Assembly (NCBI RefSeq): GCF_005222785.1
Contig: NZ_STGH01000003.1
Span: forward strand, 806,001-870,000
Direction of reading: 5' to 3'
DNA from: Rhodobacter sp. SY28-1
GTDB lineage: Bacteria > Pseudomonadota > Alphaproteobacteria > Rhodobacterales > Rhodobacteraceae
DNA: 64,000 bases
Position numbers and translations under genes: made by a program. Each line of letters starts with the position of its first letter. Position 1 is the first letter of the stretch. The notes beneath the pieces were generated by a model that saw only the letters and a list, made by a program, of their open reading frames with translations, was not told the origin of the DNA and did no database searches. Below are positions 51,745 through 61,057 of the stretch, one piece after another.

Positions 51745-53169
51745 TTAACTGTCCAGATGGCGCGCGAGTGCTTCGGCGAAGCGACGCGCATCTCGGCTCG
51801 TCGCGGTGCCGAAGCCGATGACAAGGCCCTGTTCTGGTCTGTCCAGGAAATAGTCCGAGAGCGACGACACCGCGAAACCATCCGCATTCAGACTTTCTCG
51901 CAAGGGGCCGTCATCGGCGACCTCCGGCAGGAGTGCGGTCAACTGGAGTCCGCCATCTGGACGAGACAGCTTGATCCGGTCCCCGAGGGCTCCCGTCAGC
52001 GCCGAGACGACGATCCCGAGCCTGTCGTGATAGGCCGACGAAATTGCGCCGATGTGCGCGCGATAGGCACCCTGCGCCATGAACTCGGCCAGCGCGGCCT
52101 GTGCATGGACATTTGCCGCAAGACCCAGCCGACGCTGGACCGCACGAATTGCGCTTGCGCTCCCTTGGGGCGCGACGATCCAACCGATGCGCAGACCGGG
52201 CAAAAGGCTCTTCGCGGCGCTGCCGAGGTACACGACATGGCCGGCATCGGGCAGCGCGGCAAGCGCCGCAATGCCCCGGCCTTCCCACAGGAACTCGCTG
52301 TCGTAATCGTCCTCGACAACGATCGAATCTGCGCCTCGCGCGGCTTCCAGCACCGCAAGCCGACGGCTCACCGGCATCCTGACACCGGTCGGATATTGGG
52401 TAGAAGGGGTGACATAGACCAGCCGTGCATTGCTGAAGTCTGCTAGCGCCGGATTGGCACCCTGAGCATCCACCGGCAAAGCCATGCAGTTAAGCCCCGC
52501 TGCCTGAAACGTTGCCCTGGCGCTGATGTATCCCGGGCTTTCGATCAACGCGCTGTCGCCCGGGTCCGCGAAGGTGGCAGCAGCGATCATCAGGCTCGCC
52601 TGTGTTCCCGGGGTTACGACGATGTCGTCCGGCGTGAAGACAAGACCGCGATGACGGTGAAGTTGGTCCGCCAGAACTTTCCGAAGCTCGGGCAGTCCTT
52701 CGAAATGAGCGTAACCCTCGGCGCCATCCTGCCTGTGGCGTGCAGCCCGGCGTAGGACGCCACCCCAAGCATCGGCGGGAAACAGGGCGGGATCGGGAGA
52801 CCCAGGGGCGAGGCGGCCTTCGGAGAGCCCACGGCGACGGGGCACCATGGCCGCCAATGCGCGTTCCGACAGGCGGATGGGATCAGCCACACCGCCCGGT
52901 TTGCCCAGATCCAGCGTTGCCACCCGGGGCTGTGCACCTGGCCGCACCTCGATCATGCCTTCGGCCACCAGCAGATCATAGGCCGCATTCACCGTGTTGC
53001 GCCCAACGCCAAGCAGCGCTGCGGCGGCTCGGGACGAGGGCAAGGCTTCGCCTGCGATCAGCCGTCGGTCTAGCACAGCACTGCGAATGCCACGGTAGAG
53101 TTGCACAACCAGAGTGTCGGGTCCCTCCGGCTTCAGCCTGACGAGGCTCGAAAAGATTGCTGGTTCCAT
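51745..53169 (-). CDS. MocR-type regulator (GntR HTH fused to PLP aminotransferase domain)
   Basis: A 474-residue transcription factor. The N-terminal GntR winged helix (ALPSSRAAAALLGVGRNTVN) is followed by a fold-type I aminotransferase-like domain with the PLP-binding Lys in LGSAAKSLLPGLRIGW. MocR regulators usually sense pyridoxal phosphate or an amino compound and control a divergent gene. Here the neighbour 78 bases away on the other strand is a PNPOx-like flavoprotein gene, a common pairing. The start at 53169 follows AGAAGG. Confidence 0.9.
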   Translation of the reverse strand: MEPAIFSSLVRLKPEGPDTLVVQLYRGIRSAVLDRRLIAGEALPSSRAAAALLGVGRNTVNAAYDLLVAEGMIEVRPGAQPRVATLDLGKPGGVADPIRLSERALAAMVPRRRGLSEGRLAPGSPDPALFPADAWGGVLRRAARHRQDGAEGYAHFEGLPELRKVLADQLHRHRGLVFTPDDIVVTPGTQASLMIAAATFADPGDSALIESPGYISARATFQAAGLNCMALPVDAQGANPALADFSNARLVYVTPSTQYPTGVRMPVSRRLAVLEAARGADSIVVEDDYDSEFLWEGRGIAALAALPDAGHVVYLGSAAKSLLPGLRIGWIVAPQGSASAIRAVQRRLGLAANVHAQAALAEFMAQGAYRAHIGAISSAYHDRLGIVVSALTGALGDRIKLSRPDGGLQLTALLPEVADDGPLRESLNADGFAVSSLSDYFLDRPEQGLVIGFGTATSRDARRFAEALARHLDS

Positions 53170-53247
53170 GAAACGCCTTCTGACTGGCTCCTCCATGGAG
53201 CCGGATCATGGGGCAAAAGGCACCCGTCCGAAAGATGGAGAAGTGCC

Positions 53248-53898
53248 ATGACCGACCATCCCCGCTTCAACCGGGCCCGAAATCCGAAACGAGCGCTTTA
53301 TGACGAGGCGACCGTCAACGCGATTCTGGACTCCGGCTTGGTCGGGCATGTGGGCTTCATCGCCGAGGAGCGACCGATGGTCATGCCCATGGCCTATGCC
53401 CGGGGGCCAGGCTGCATATGGCTGCATGGCGCGTCGAAGGCGCGGATCGTCAAGCTGGCGGATGAGGCGGCCCTGACCATGACCGTCACCCTGGTGGATG
53501 GCATCGTTGCGGCGCGGTCGGGCTTCAATCACTCGGTCAACTACCGCTCGGCGGTGGTGCATGGCAAGGGCCGAGCCGTGACGGAGCCGGAGGAGTTCGA
53601 GGCAGCGCTGAAGGCGATCACCGAGCATCTTCTGCCGGGACGTTACGCCGAGATCCGCCCCATGACCGCCCAGGAACGCAAGGCCACCGGCGTCATCGCC
53701 CTGACCATCGAGGCCGCATCCGCCAAGGTCCGCAGTGGGCCGCCCGTGGATGACGCCAGCGACTATACACTCGGGCTCTGGGGCGGCGTGTTGCCGGTCG
53801 TGACCGCACTGGGCCGCGGGATACCCGATGGGCACACGCCGCAAGGTGCGTCCGAGCCGCTGTCGCTGGCTCGAGCTCGCGCCCGCTTTTCCAACTGA
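53248..53898 (+). CDS. PNPOx-like FMN-binding protein
   Basis: A 216-residue split-barrel flavoprotein of the pyridoxamine-5'-phosphate oxidase-like superfamily. Blocks include GLVGHVGFIAEERPMVMPMA, SKARIVKLADEAALTMTVTL and NHSVNYRSAVVHGKGRAV. It is related to Nim/FMN-binding proteins rather than true PdxH. GGAG lies about eight bases before the ATG at 53248. It is divergent from the MocR gene, which probably controls it in response to PLP or a related ligand. Confidence 0.88.
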   Translation: MTDHPRFNRARNPKRALYDEATVNAILDSGLVGHVGFIAEERPMVMPMAYARGPGCIWLHGASKARIVKLADEAALTMTVTLVDGIVAARSGFNHSVNYRSAVVHGKGRAVTEPEEFEAALKAITEHLLPGRYAEIRPMTAQERKATGVIALTIEAASAKVRSGPPVDDASDYTLGLWGGVLPVVTALGRGIPDGHTPQGASEPLSLARARARFSN

Positions 53899-53921
53899 TT
53901 ACATTCGCAAGGAAATCAGAA

Positions 53922-54134
53922 ATGACCTCTCTCACAAGAACTCGCCTCCGCGTGCCCTTGGCCTTTCCTCTTCTCGACCGTCTGGCCGATTGGGCGACAA
54001 GGCGTTCGACCGTGGCTGCTATCGACCATCTGGACGATCGGCGGCGCATCGATATTGGTCTGCCGCCGCACGGCGATAGCCCGCTCCAACCCAGTGACGT
54101 TGCCGCGCGGATCGCGATGATGGCATGGCGGTGA
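53922..54134 (+). CDS. DUF1127-like small protein
   Basis: A 70-residue basic protein with the DUF1127-type tail (TVAAIDHLDDRRRIDIGLPP), in which the sequence D-x-R-x-x-D-I-G-L is typical. Such proteins are often RNA-binding regulators in alphaproteobacteria. It lies 23 bases after the PNPOx-like gene and ends 24 bases before the chosen start of the serine hydrolase, so the three may be co-transcribed. The call rests on a short motif. Confidence 0.6.
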   Translation: MTSLTRTRLRVPLAFPLLDRLADWATRRSTVAAIDHLDDRRRIDIGLPPHGDSPLQPSDVAARIAMMAWR

Positions 54135-54157
54135 TCACAAGTCAGGCAGCACAACAT

Positions 54158-56095
54158 ATGACCCGCGCTCTTCTCTCGGCGACCGCGATGGCGGTTGCCC
54201 TTAATCTTCTGCCAATCCAGCTTCTCGCGGATGAGACACGCATGACCCCGTATACCGACCCACAAGGCCGTTTCTCCCTGATCAAGCCAGAGGGCTGGCA
54301 GACATACGCCGCCGGGCCTCTGGTTGCACTGACCAGTCCCGAGGGTGACATTGCCCTCTGGTTTGGAATGTCCGACGCCAAGCAAGCGACCGACGCAGTG
54401 ACCTCCGCCTGGTGGGCCGCTGGTGAGGTCGCGCCTGACCCGCAGACCATCGTGCCGGCGCCCACGCGAGAGGGTTTCGACAAGGCAACCGCTTTCGTAT
54501 ATCCGCCTGCAGACGGCCAGTTCCGGCAGGCCGTGGTGGAAGAATTGGATGGCCAGCTCTTCGTCACACTGCTCCGTGGCTCCCTTGCCGCGCTGGAACG
54601 CCGTGGAGCCCAGGTCAACATCGCCGTAACGGGTTTCCAGCCGACTGACGCGGCAGGCATTGACCTGACGGGCGTTGTGCCAAGCCAGTTGGATGCCGCC
54701 GACTTGGCGGCGCTTGGCAGCTACGTCGAAGAGAACCGGGTTCTCTTCGATGTCCCCGGCGCGGTTGTGGCCGTGGTGCAGGATGGCGAAGTGCTGCTGG
54801 TGCAGGGTTTCGGCCTTCGGTCGGCCGGCGGCACTGAACTTGTGACCCCTGACACCCGCATGATGATCGGCTCGGTCGGCAAGTCCATGACGACGCTCCT
54901 GATGGCAGGGCTGGTCGAGGAAGGTCTGCTGGACTGGAACCAGCCGGTGCAGGACATCCTGCCCGACTTTGCCGTGGCCGATCCCGAGCTCTCGAAGACG
55001 ATCACCGTCGAGAACCTCGTCTGCGCCTGTTCGGGAGTGCCACGCCGTGACATGGAGTTCCTGTTCAATGCACGCGAACTGGATGCCGAGGCGGTGATCG
55101 CCTCCCTGGCCAGCTTCGAATTCTTCACGGCCTTCGGAGAAGCCTTCCAGTATTCAAACCAGCTGGTTGCGACCGGCGGTTGGGTTGCAGCGGCGGCAGC
55201 GGGGTCTCGTTGGGGCGATCTCGACGACGGGTATGCAACGGCACTGGCCAAGCGTGTGTTCGAACCTTTGGGCATGACGCGCTCGACTCTGGACTTCGAC
55301 GAGGTGCAGGCCGACGGCGACTACGCAGTGCCCCATGCGCCGCATGGCTCTGGCCAGCGGCGCGGACTCAAAGTCCAGACCGAGGCTGCATTGCTGCCAG
55401 TTGCTCCTGCGGGCGCGCACTGGTCCACGGGCGCAGACATGGCACGTTACCTGCAAGCGCTCCTTGCGGTTGGCACTGCTGACGGACTGATCGCACCGGA
55501 AAGCTTCGCTCATCTGACTACGCCGCAGGTTCCGGTCAGCGCCTCGATGTCCTATGGGCTGGGCTGGTTCGTCGAGACTTGGCGCGGCCAGCGGCTGATC
55601 CACCACGGCGGGAACACCTTTGGTTTCACCAGCGAACTGGCATTCCTGCCCGAAGCCGGCGCCGGGATCGTCATCTTGACCAATGCCGGGCGCGCCAACG
55701 ACTTCGTGCGGGCAGTTCGGACACGGTTCCTCGAAATCCTATTCGAGCAACCCCAAAGCCATCACGATGGTGCCCTGATCGCGCGGACCGAGGCCACCCG
55801 CCAGGCGAACGAACTTGCCGGGGCTGCCCCGATCCCGTCCGGGTCGGCGCATGCAGCCGAGGGTCGCTACCACTCGCCGGTCCTCGGAGAGGTGTCGCTT
55901 GTGCGTGAACGCGGACGCCTAGTCCTCGACATCGGAGAGTTTTCCGGCGAGCTCAGGATTGATCCGCGCCAGCCGGGTCGCTGGGTCATCTGGGAGGGAC
56001 CGCTCTTCACCTACCCGATCGCATACGAGTCCGAGACCTGCGTGCTTACCTTCGGAGAGGGTGCAACCGCCTACGACTTCGTGCCGTTGGAGTGA
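54158..56095 (+). CDS. Exported beta-lactamase-fold serine hydrolase
   Basis: A 645-residue protein with a signal peptide (MTRALLSATAMAVALNLLPIQ). The first ~170 mature residues are a separate domain of unknown role. Then comes a class C beta-lactamase/D,D-peptidase-fold domain: SxxK in GSVGKSMTTLL, YxN in FQYSNQLVATGGW and HxG in LIHHGGNTFGFTS. The C-terminal ~110 residues are a lipocalin-like beta domain. Substrate is unknown; peptidase or esterase is more likely than lactamase. The start at 54158 is preferred over 54125 because it begins the signal peptide. Confidence 0.85.
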   Translation: MTRALLSATAMAVALNLLPIQLLADETRMTPYTDPQGRFSLIKPEGWQTYAAGPLVALTSPEGDIALWFGMSDAKQATDAVTSAWWAAGEVAPDPQTIVPAPTREGFDKATAFVYPPADGQFRQAVVEELDGQLFVTLLRGSLAALERRGAQVNIAVTGFQPTDAAGIDLTGVVPSQLDAADLAALGSYVEENRVLFDVPGAVVAVVQDGEVLLVQGFGLRSAGGTELVTPDTRMMIGSVGKSMTTLLMAGLVEEGLLDWNQPVQDILPDFAVADPELSKTITVENLVCACSGVPRRDMEFLFNARELDAEAVIASLASFEFFTAFGEAFQYSNQLVATGGWVAAAAAGSRWGDLDDGYATALAKRVFEPLGMTRSTLDFDEVQADGDYAVPHAPHGSGQRRGLKVQTEAALLPVAPAGAHWSTGADMARYLQALLAVGTADGLIAPESFAHLTTPQVPVSASMSYGLGWFVETWRGQRLIHHGGNTFGFTSELAFLPEAGAGIVILTNAGRANDFVRAVRTRFLEILFEQPQSHHDGALIARTEATRQANELAGAAPIPSGSAHAAEGRYHSPVLGEVSLVRERGRLVLDIGEFSGELRIDPRQPGRWVIWEGPLFTYPIAYESETCVLTFGEGATAYDFVPLE

Positions 56096-56389
56096 CCGTG
56101 CCAGCCCTGAAAGGAACGCCCATCTCGCGCTGCTTATCTGTCGGTCCTCTCGCGCTTCTCTTCGCCGCGCTTGTTACGGGTTCGCGGCTCAGCGATCGTT
56201 CAGCAGGACTGACCGGTCCTTTTCCTATGCAGGTTGGATCAACGGACACAGTGTAGCGCAATGCGGGCATAAATTTGCTTGCGTCAAGCTCACTCAATGC
56301 GAGTGACCTTAGGCAAATAGGTATCGGGGCCGCATTCCTAGGTGTTCCCGAAAAATCGGGGAACGGCAGACATTTCGCCCATCACCGTT

Positions 56390-56674
56390 TCAGGGCTGTT
56401 CCAGAAGCTTCCTCAGCGGTCGCACCCGGTCCGGTGTCATCTTGGGGTCAGAGCCGCAGGAGTTGAAGCGGATGAACTCGATCCAAGTCTGCTCGTCATG
56501 TGTCCGGTGGTCCCACGATCCCGCTGCTGGGGCCGTGGGCAGTCTGAAGCTAGGTGCTTCGCCCTCGGAGCTCATTTCCCGAAGATACCGCGCAGCGCTG
56601 CACATGACCTGGTGGTGATCGGTGGAACGCTGTTGTCGTGAGACTGTTTTGCTGTAGCGATCTGTCGGAGACAT
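56390..56674 (-). CDS. Possible small protein of unknown function
   Basis: A 94-residue frame, MSPTDRYSKTVSRQQRSTDH..., with WDHRTHDEQTWIEFIRFNSC and a basic tail DRVRPLRKLLEQP. GGAG lies eight bases before the ATG. It looks protein-like, but I do not recognise it, and it could be a fragment. The rest of the 56096-56838 interval holds no supported gene. A short GTG frame (56098-56256) with a hydrophobic stretch follows the hydrolase stop, but evidence for it is weak. Confidence 0.35.
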   Translation of the reverse strand: MSPTDRYSKTVSRQQRSTDHHQVMCSAARYLREMSSEGEAPSFRLPTAPAAGSWDHRTHDEQTWIEFIRFNSCGSDPKMTPDRVRPLRKLLEQP

Positions 56675-56730
56675 CAGGTCCACTCCCGCTCCCTGCGCGA
56701 CCCTCGTTCGCAAAGCTGTTCTCAGCCCGA

Positions 56731-56747
56731 TTTCGCATAGCGGATAG
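56731..56747 (+). promoter_or_regulatory. Shared upstream motif, copy 1
   Basis: The sequence tttcgcatagcggatag lies 92 bases before the exported-protein gene at 56839. It matches three other copies at 60483, 63464 and 63512 (consensus TTCGC-N4-CGGATAG). Confidence 0.6.
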
Positions 56748-56838
56748 CCAAGCAGCCAGGGCGGAAACACCCTTCAGTCAGTCGTGTCCGAACATCGGGC
56801 GCGAGCCGCGTCAGCCCAGAAATCAAGGAGACCACATC

Positions 56839-57333
56839 TTGCGCACCCTGTTTGCCATCTCTGCTGCCGCACTCCTGTCGGCGGCCCTGCCCGCCACCGC
56901 CAAGATCGTTGCCGAACCGGCGATGGCGTCGCATTGCGCCGAAGCTGCCGCCACGGAACTGGGCGTGATGATGAATGATGTGCTGACCCTTCCGGTCGAA
57001 CGGTCAGGGGGAAAATACCATGTCTACGGCCAGTATCCGGCCTCGGGATCGGACGTCACCTCGTTCGAGTGCCAGTATGATAGCAAAAGGTCCTACCTTG
57101 GTCTCAACATGAAGGGTCACCACGGCCACCACACCGAGGCGGCGAGTTCGGCGCCCCGAACGGCTCAGCGAGCCTGCACCGACATGATGGGCGTCCCGGT
57201 CAAGGTAGAGAAGGTCTCGAAGCTGCGGCCGGGGTTCCATGAGATCATCATGAAGGAAACGAATAGCGCGCGCCGGGTTGCCTGCACCGTTTCGGACAAA
57301 GGGTCGATCGTGGACTGGGTAGAGATGAACTGA
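56839..57333 (+). CDS. Small exported protein of unknown function (TTG start)
   Basis: A 164-residue protein beginning at a TTG with AAGGAG eight bases upstream. A signal peptide (LRTLFAISAAALLSAALPATA) precedes a mature domain with three Cys residues and a His-rich stretch (GHHGHHTEAA). The mature domain (YPASGSDVTSFECQYDSKRS) looks like a small periplasmic fold. No named family is recognised, though its layout resembles the lipoprotein at 60705. It is preceded by the shared motif at 56731, so it may be part of a small regulon. Confidence 0.7.
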   Translation: MRTLFAISAAALLSAALPATAKIVAEPAMASHCAEAAATELGVMMNDVLTLPVERSGGKYHVYGQYPASGSDVTSFECQYDSKRSYLGLNMKGHHGHHTEAASSAPRTAQRACTDMMGVPVKVEKVSKLRPGFHEIIMKETNSARRVACTVSDKGSIVDWVEMN

Positions 57334-57443
57334 CCTGACCCTGGCTTGTGAACCGTAACGAGTGCCTCGCTCTGTGCCAGCCGTGACCTCTTCGGCGGGC
57401 ACGGGGCGAGTTTAGCTGCTTTGCTCATGACAGGACTGACCCC

Positions 57444-59390
57444 ATGACCCCAGACCAGATCATCGCTGTCGTGACTGCGTTGCTATCGGGCGAGCCTGAC
57501 CTGTCCGCCTTTCCGATGCTCCGGTCCGGTGGAGCCGATCCTCGCTATCCGCTCGCGCTCGATGCCTGTCCACCGAACGCCGTTCCTCCGACCGAGGTCG
57601 AGGGCCGCACAGTCATCTGCGGCCGGGTAAACGTGCCCGAGGACCATGCAAAGCCCGACGGCACGCGCATCGACCTTGCCTTTGCGGTGCTCAAGGCTCG
57701 GACGCTCAGCCCGGTGCCCGACCCGGTGATCTACTTGCATGGCGGTCCGGGCGGCGGTGCGATCATGGGGCTTGCCGGCATCGTGCATCCCCAGTTCGAC
57801 GGCTACCGGACTCGCCGCGACGTGGTGACCTTCGACCAGCGGGCGGCGGGGATTTCCTCGGACATGGTGACCTGCTTCGACACACTGGGCGGCAACATCT
57901 TCGAGCTGCTCGTTCCGACGGCGGCGGCCGACGACATGCAGGTCGAGTTCTTCAAGGATTGCGTGGCCGAGCTGGCCGCTAAGGGCAACGACCTTACCGC
58001 CTACAACACCTACCAGAACGCACAGGATGTCCGGGCGCTGATGCTGGCCCTGGGTTACACTGACTACAACATCTACGGCGTCTCCTACGGCACGACCTTG
58101 GGGCTGGAGGTGATGCGGTCCGCGCCGGAAGGAGTGCGTTCGGTCGTGCTGGACAGTGTCAGCCCACCGCAAGCGAAGGTCTATGACGAGAACATCAAGC
58201 CCGAGGTCGAGTCCATCCAAGCCGTCCTCGACCAGTGCGCAGCAGATGCGGCCTGCGCGAAAGCTTATCCTGACCTGGAAGCGGTGCTGTTCCGGGTGGC
58301 CGAACAGCTAGAGAAGGCGCCGATCCCGGCTGCGCGCGGCAAGCCAGAGGTGACGATCCAGTCGCTGATCGACCTTTTCGCCAAGCGCAACCAGTTCGGC
58401 CGCCTGCCGAATGCAACCCAGCTGATCCCGCTGATCCTGACCGAATGGGACCGGGGCGAGACGACAACCTGGGATCTCCTGATCTCGGGCGCGACAAACG
58501 CGCAGCCGAGCACGGCCCAGAGGGTGAACCCCTTTGCCGCCCGACTGACCCCGGATCAGCAGACCCTTGCCGGAATGTTGTTCGAGATGGCCGCGAACGA
58601 GACGCGGGAAGATCAAGCACAGGCTGCCGCGGTACAGGCGCTGGCCGCGTCGCTGAAGGCGCGGGCGACCGGCGCAAGCGACCTTTCGGGTCGGCTGGGC
58701 GGTATGATGCAGGCGGCGATCGTCGGCACCCGGTCGAAAGACGACATGCTGGCCTTCCTGAAGGCGGTCGCTGCTTTGGTCCCGACTGCACCATCGCGGC
58801 AGGCGTTGCGCGACCTGATCATCACGCATGTTCCCAGCGCGGACCAGCCGCACATCCTGGCCGTGCTGGATGTGATGACCGAAGCCGACGTGACCGCGTT
58901 TTTCGCTGATGTGTCCGGCCAGGCAAGGGGCGCGTTCGGCAACATGGTGGGCGCGATCGACCTGTTCGTCGTAGCCTGTCAGGAATCCTTGCCGTTCAAT
59001 TCGCGCGCAGGCTTCGAGAGCTTCAATGCCTCGGTGAAATTTCCGTTTCTGAAACGCAACACCGGCTCTCAGGCGCAGATGTTCGACCTGTGCGAATTGT
59101 TCACGCCCGTTCCGCGCGAGGGCCAACACGAGCCGGTGAAAAGCGCAATCCCGGCGCTGATCCTTTATGGCCTGAACGACACGCAGACATCCTCGGCCGA
59201 TGCGCTGGACACGGCGGCCAACTTGGGCAATGCGCGGGCCCTTGGTTTCCCGGAGGCAGGCCACGGCGCGCTGATCTTTTCGCAATGCGCCAAGGACATC
59301 GGCATGGCATTCATCGAACAACCCGGCGCTGACCTTGCTATCGGCTGCATCGAAAGCCTGAAACCACAGTGGGTCTTGCCCCCGGGCTAG
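57444..59390 (+). CDS. Alpha/beta hydrolase (TAP/tripeptidyl aminopeptidase-like)
   Basis: A 648-residue alpha/beta hydrolase of the proline-iminopeptidase/TAP group. The oxyanion segment is YLHGGPGGGAI, the nucleophile Ser is in GVSYGTTLGLEVM, Asp is in LILYGLNDTQTSS and His in GFPEAGHGALIF. A long helical insertion (about residues 230-480) forms the cap. Family members are usually secreted, but no signal peptide is visible, so it is either cytosolic or starts further upstream. It is convergent with the AraC regulator (4-base overlap). Confidence 0.82.
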   Translation: MTPDQIIAVVTALLSGEPDLSAFPMLRSGGADPRYPLALDACPPNAVPPTEVEGRTVICGRVNVPEDHAKPDGTRIDLAFAVLKARTLSPVPDPVIYLHGGPGGGAIMGLAGIVHPQFDGYRTRRDVVTFDQRAAGISSDMVTCFDTLGGNIFELLVPTAAADDMQVEFFKDCVAELAAKGNDLTAYNTYQNAQDVRALMLALGYTDYNIYGVSYGTTLGLEVMRSAPEGVRSVVLDSVSPPQAKVYDENIKPEVESIQAVLDQCAADAACAKAYPDLEAVLFRVAEQLEKAPIPAARGKPEVTIQSLIDLFAKRNQFGRLPNATQLIPLILTEWDRGETTTWDLLISGATNAQPSTAQRVNPFAARLTPDQQTLAGMLFEMAANETREDQAQAAAVQALAASLKARATGASDLSGRLGGMMQAAIVGTRSKDDMLAFLKAVAALVPTAPSRQALRDLIITHVPSADQPHILAVLDVMTEADVTAFFADVSGQARGAFGNMVGAIDLFVVACQESLPFNSRAGFESFNASVKFPFLKRNTGSQAQMFDLCELFTPVPREGQHEPVKSAIPALILYGLNDTQTSSADALDTAANLGNARALGFPEAGHGALIFSQCAKDIGMAFIEQPGADLAIGCIESLKPQWVLPPG

Positions 59391-60367
59391 GAGACCCGGC
59401 GCCGCAGCAGCGTTTCGCTGGGCTTCTCGCCAAACGCTCGGGCATAGGCCTGCGAAAAGCGACCGAGGTGGAACAACCCGCTATCCATCGCAACGGTGGT
59501 GACTTGCGCGTTGCCATCGGCGGCCAGCAGCCGGGCCCGTGCCTTTTCCAGCCGGATCCGGTTCAGCACGTCACGGGGGCTGAGGCCGCCATAGACTTCG
59601 GCAAAAGCCAGTTGCAGGCTGCGCAAGCTGACCCCGAGCACCTGAGCTATTTCCTGCATGGACAGTGGTTCATCGCTGTTTGCATGCATGATCTCCTCGG
59701 CTTGCCGCACCCGATGAAAAGCCGGAAAGACGCGCCGCCATGACTGCTGCTCGATGATCTTGCCCATCATTTCGCAAAGCACATCTTCGACGAGAAGCTT
59801 GATTGCACGAACCATCCGCGGAGGTGGCGTCTCGGACGGGCGCAGCATCAGGTCATCGGCAAGCTGTGGCAGCACGCGCGAAAGCGCATGACCGACCTCT
59901 CCCGTCAAAGCTGTTCCGTCCACAGAAAGGACCTTGTCCGGCGTCGTTTCCATGGATTGAGCGAGGGCGTTCATCAGGGTTACCGGCACCTGTAGTGTAG
60001 CGCCATTGCGCAGCCCGCCCTTGCCAGTCCGTATTCGAGACTGTCGCTCGCCCGGGCGGTAGGCCAGCAAGCTTCCCTGAGACATTCCGTAGTCTAATCC
60101 GGCAATCTGAACATCATACCGGCCGACCCGCTGAAAGACGAAGGTAAAATTGTCGTCGTCGCGCCACTTTGCCTGGTATCCGGTCGACGATACACGGCTG
60201 ATGAGGGCATGGTCCGGTTCAAATCTGAACGCCTCATAAAAGACATGCCCTTCAGGATCGTCAAACGTCACAGCAAAGCTGGTTGGGTCAGGCCCTGAAT
60301 TTGCGCGCGCGCTTTTTGAAGTGCCGGATAGCAGCATCTTCTCATAGAACGCGGCTGATGATCCCAT
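59387..60367 (-). CDS. AraC-family transcriptional regulator
   Basis: A 326-residue regulator. The N-terminal ~170 residues are an AraC ligand-binding (cupin-like) domain (VFQRVGRYDVQIAGLDYGMS). The C-terminal ~100 residues carry two HTH motifs (SMQEIAQVLGVSLRSLQLAF and VAMDSGLFHLGRFSQAYARA). AraC proteins bind direct-repeat half sites, so this one is a candidate for the shared TTCGC-N4-CGGATAG motif found near four genes in the last 8 kb; that link is unproven. Confidence 0.9.
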   Translation of the reverse strand: MGSSAAFYEKMLLSGTSKSARANSGPDPTSFAVTFDDPEGHVFYEAFRFEPDHALISRVSSTGYQAKWRDDDNFTFVFQRVGRYDVQIAGLDYGMSQGSLLAYRPGERQSRIRTGKGGLRNGATLQVPVTLMNALAQSMETTPDKVLSVDGTALTGEVGHALSRVLPQLADDLMLRPSETPPPRMVRAIKLLVEDVLCEMMGKIIEQQSWRRVFPAFHRVRQAEEIMHANSDEPLSMQEIAQVLGVSLRSLQLAFAEVYGGLSPRDVLNRIRLEKARARLLAADGNAQVTTVAMDSGLFHLGRFSQAYARAFGEKPSETLLRRRVS

Positions 60368-60704
60368 TTACGGACTCTTCCTGATGTTCATTTCCTCCGA
60401 TCCATACAAGGATACACTGATAAGCTATGTCCGTAGGCCTTACTGATACAGTGGTCAAAGTCTAAACTTCTACCGCACCATTTTTCGCAAATCGGATAGC
60501 CGAGCTGCACTGTTTCGGGCCTTCTTTGGAGCCAGGGCGATGCAACAAAGAGTTAAAGTGTCGATGAGCCACCCAAGCTGGGCGTGTAGCTAGTGTGGCT
60601 TCGCGTAGTGGCAAGGGGTGCTCGTTGAACGCCAACTTGGCGCAATGCCGCTTTTGTGTAGTCGCAACGTCCTGGATCATAACTCAACAGGAAAGCTGCC
60701 AAGC
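60368..60704 (+). other. 337-base divergent gap, AraC gene / lipoprotein gene
   Basis: It holds one copy of the shared motif (60483). An inverted repeat gccaacttggc lies at about 60628. Short frames within it look non-coding. I find no other feature. Confidence 0.45.
60483..60499 (+). promoter_or_regulatory. Shared upstream motif, copy 2
   Basis: The sequence tttcgcaaatcggatag lies 205 bases before the lipoprotein gene at 60705 and in the region divergent to the AraC gene. Confidence 0.6.
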
Positions 60705-61013
60705 ATGAAATCTCCCTTCGTCCTCGTTGCCACATTCGCACTCCTGGGCCTTTCGGCATGCGTCGAGACGACCCCGATGGAGCCCGTCGCCGTGACCGGC
60801 GGAAACCTGACTGGCACGACGGCCACGAATTGCCGCGCCGCCATCGCGCGCGAGATGAACCGCAACATCAGCGACGTGGCAATCTTCGACGTCGTGGAAT
60901 CCGAGGCCGGGAATGTCGCGCAGGCGTCTGTTGCGGGCGCAGAGGCCCCCTGGATCTGCCGCACCGACCGCAACGGTCGCGTGTCCCAGGTCATGTATTC
61001 CGGTCAGGGCTGA
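60705..61013 (+). CDS. Small lipoprotein of unknown function
   Basis: A 102-residue lipoprotein with lipobox LSAC (MKSPFVLVATFALLGLSAC, Cys19). The mature part has two further Cys (NCRAAIAREMNRNISDVAIF and WICRTDRNGRVSQVMYSGQG). Its layout (short leader, Cys pair, C-terminal V-S-x-V) resembles the exported protein at 56839, suggesting related small envelope proteins. A ribosome-binding AGGAAAG lies upstream. The end is convergent with the MscS paralogue. Confidence 0.78.
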   Translation: MKSPFVLVATFALLGLSACVETTPMEPVAVTGGNLTGTTATNCRAAIAREMNRNISDVAIFDVVESEAGNVAQASVAGAEAPWICRTDRNGRVSQVMYSGQG

Positions 61014-61024
61014 ACCTGACGGTC

Positions 61025-61048
61025 GGCGCGGGAGGGAATTCCCGCGCC
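61025..61048. terminator. Bidirectional hairpin between the lipoprotein and MscS paralogue genes
   Basis: A 9-bp GC-rich stem (ggcgcggga/tcccgcgcc) with a 6-base loop sits between two convergent genes, 11 bases after one stop and 9 bases before the other. Confidence 0.6.
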
Positions 61049-61057
61049 GCCGCACCA

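Noticed and set aside
50497-52446. 649-codon plus-strand frame over the acyltransferase and MocR genes
   Set aside because: It spans two genuine minus-strand genes and the gap between them, with shadow-like composition.
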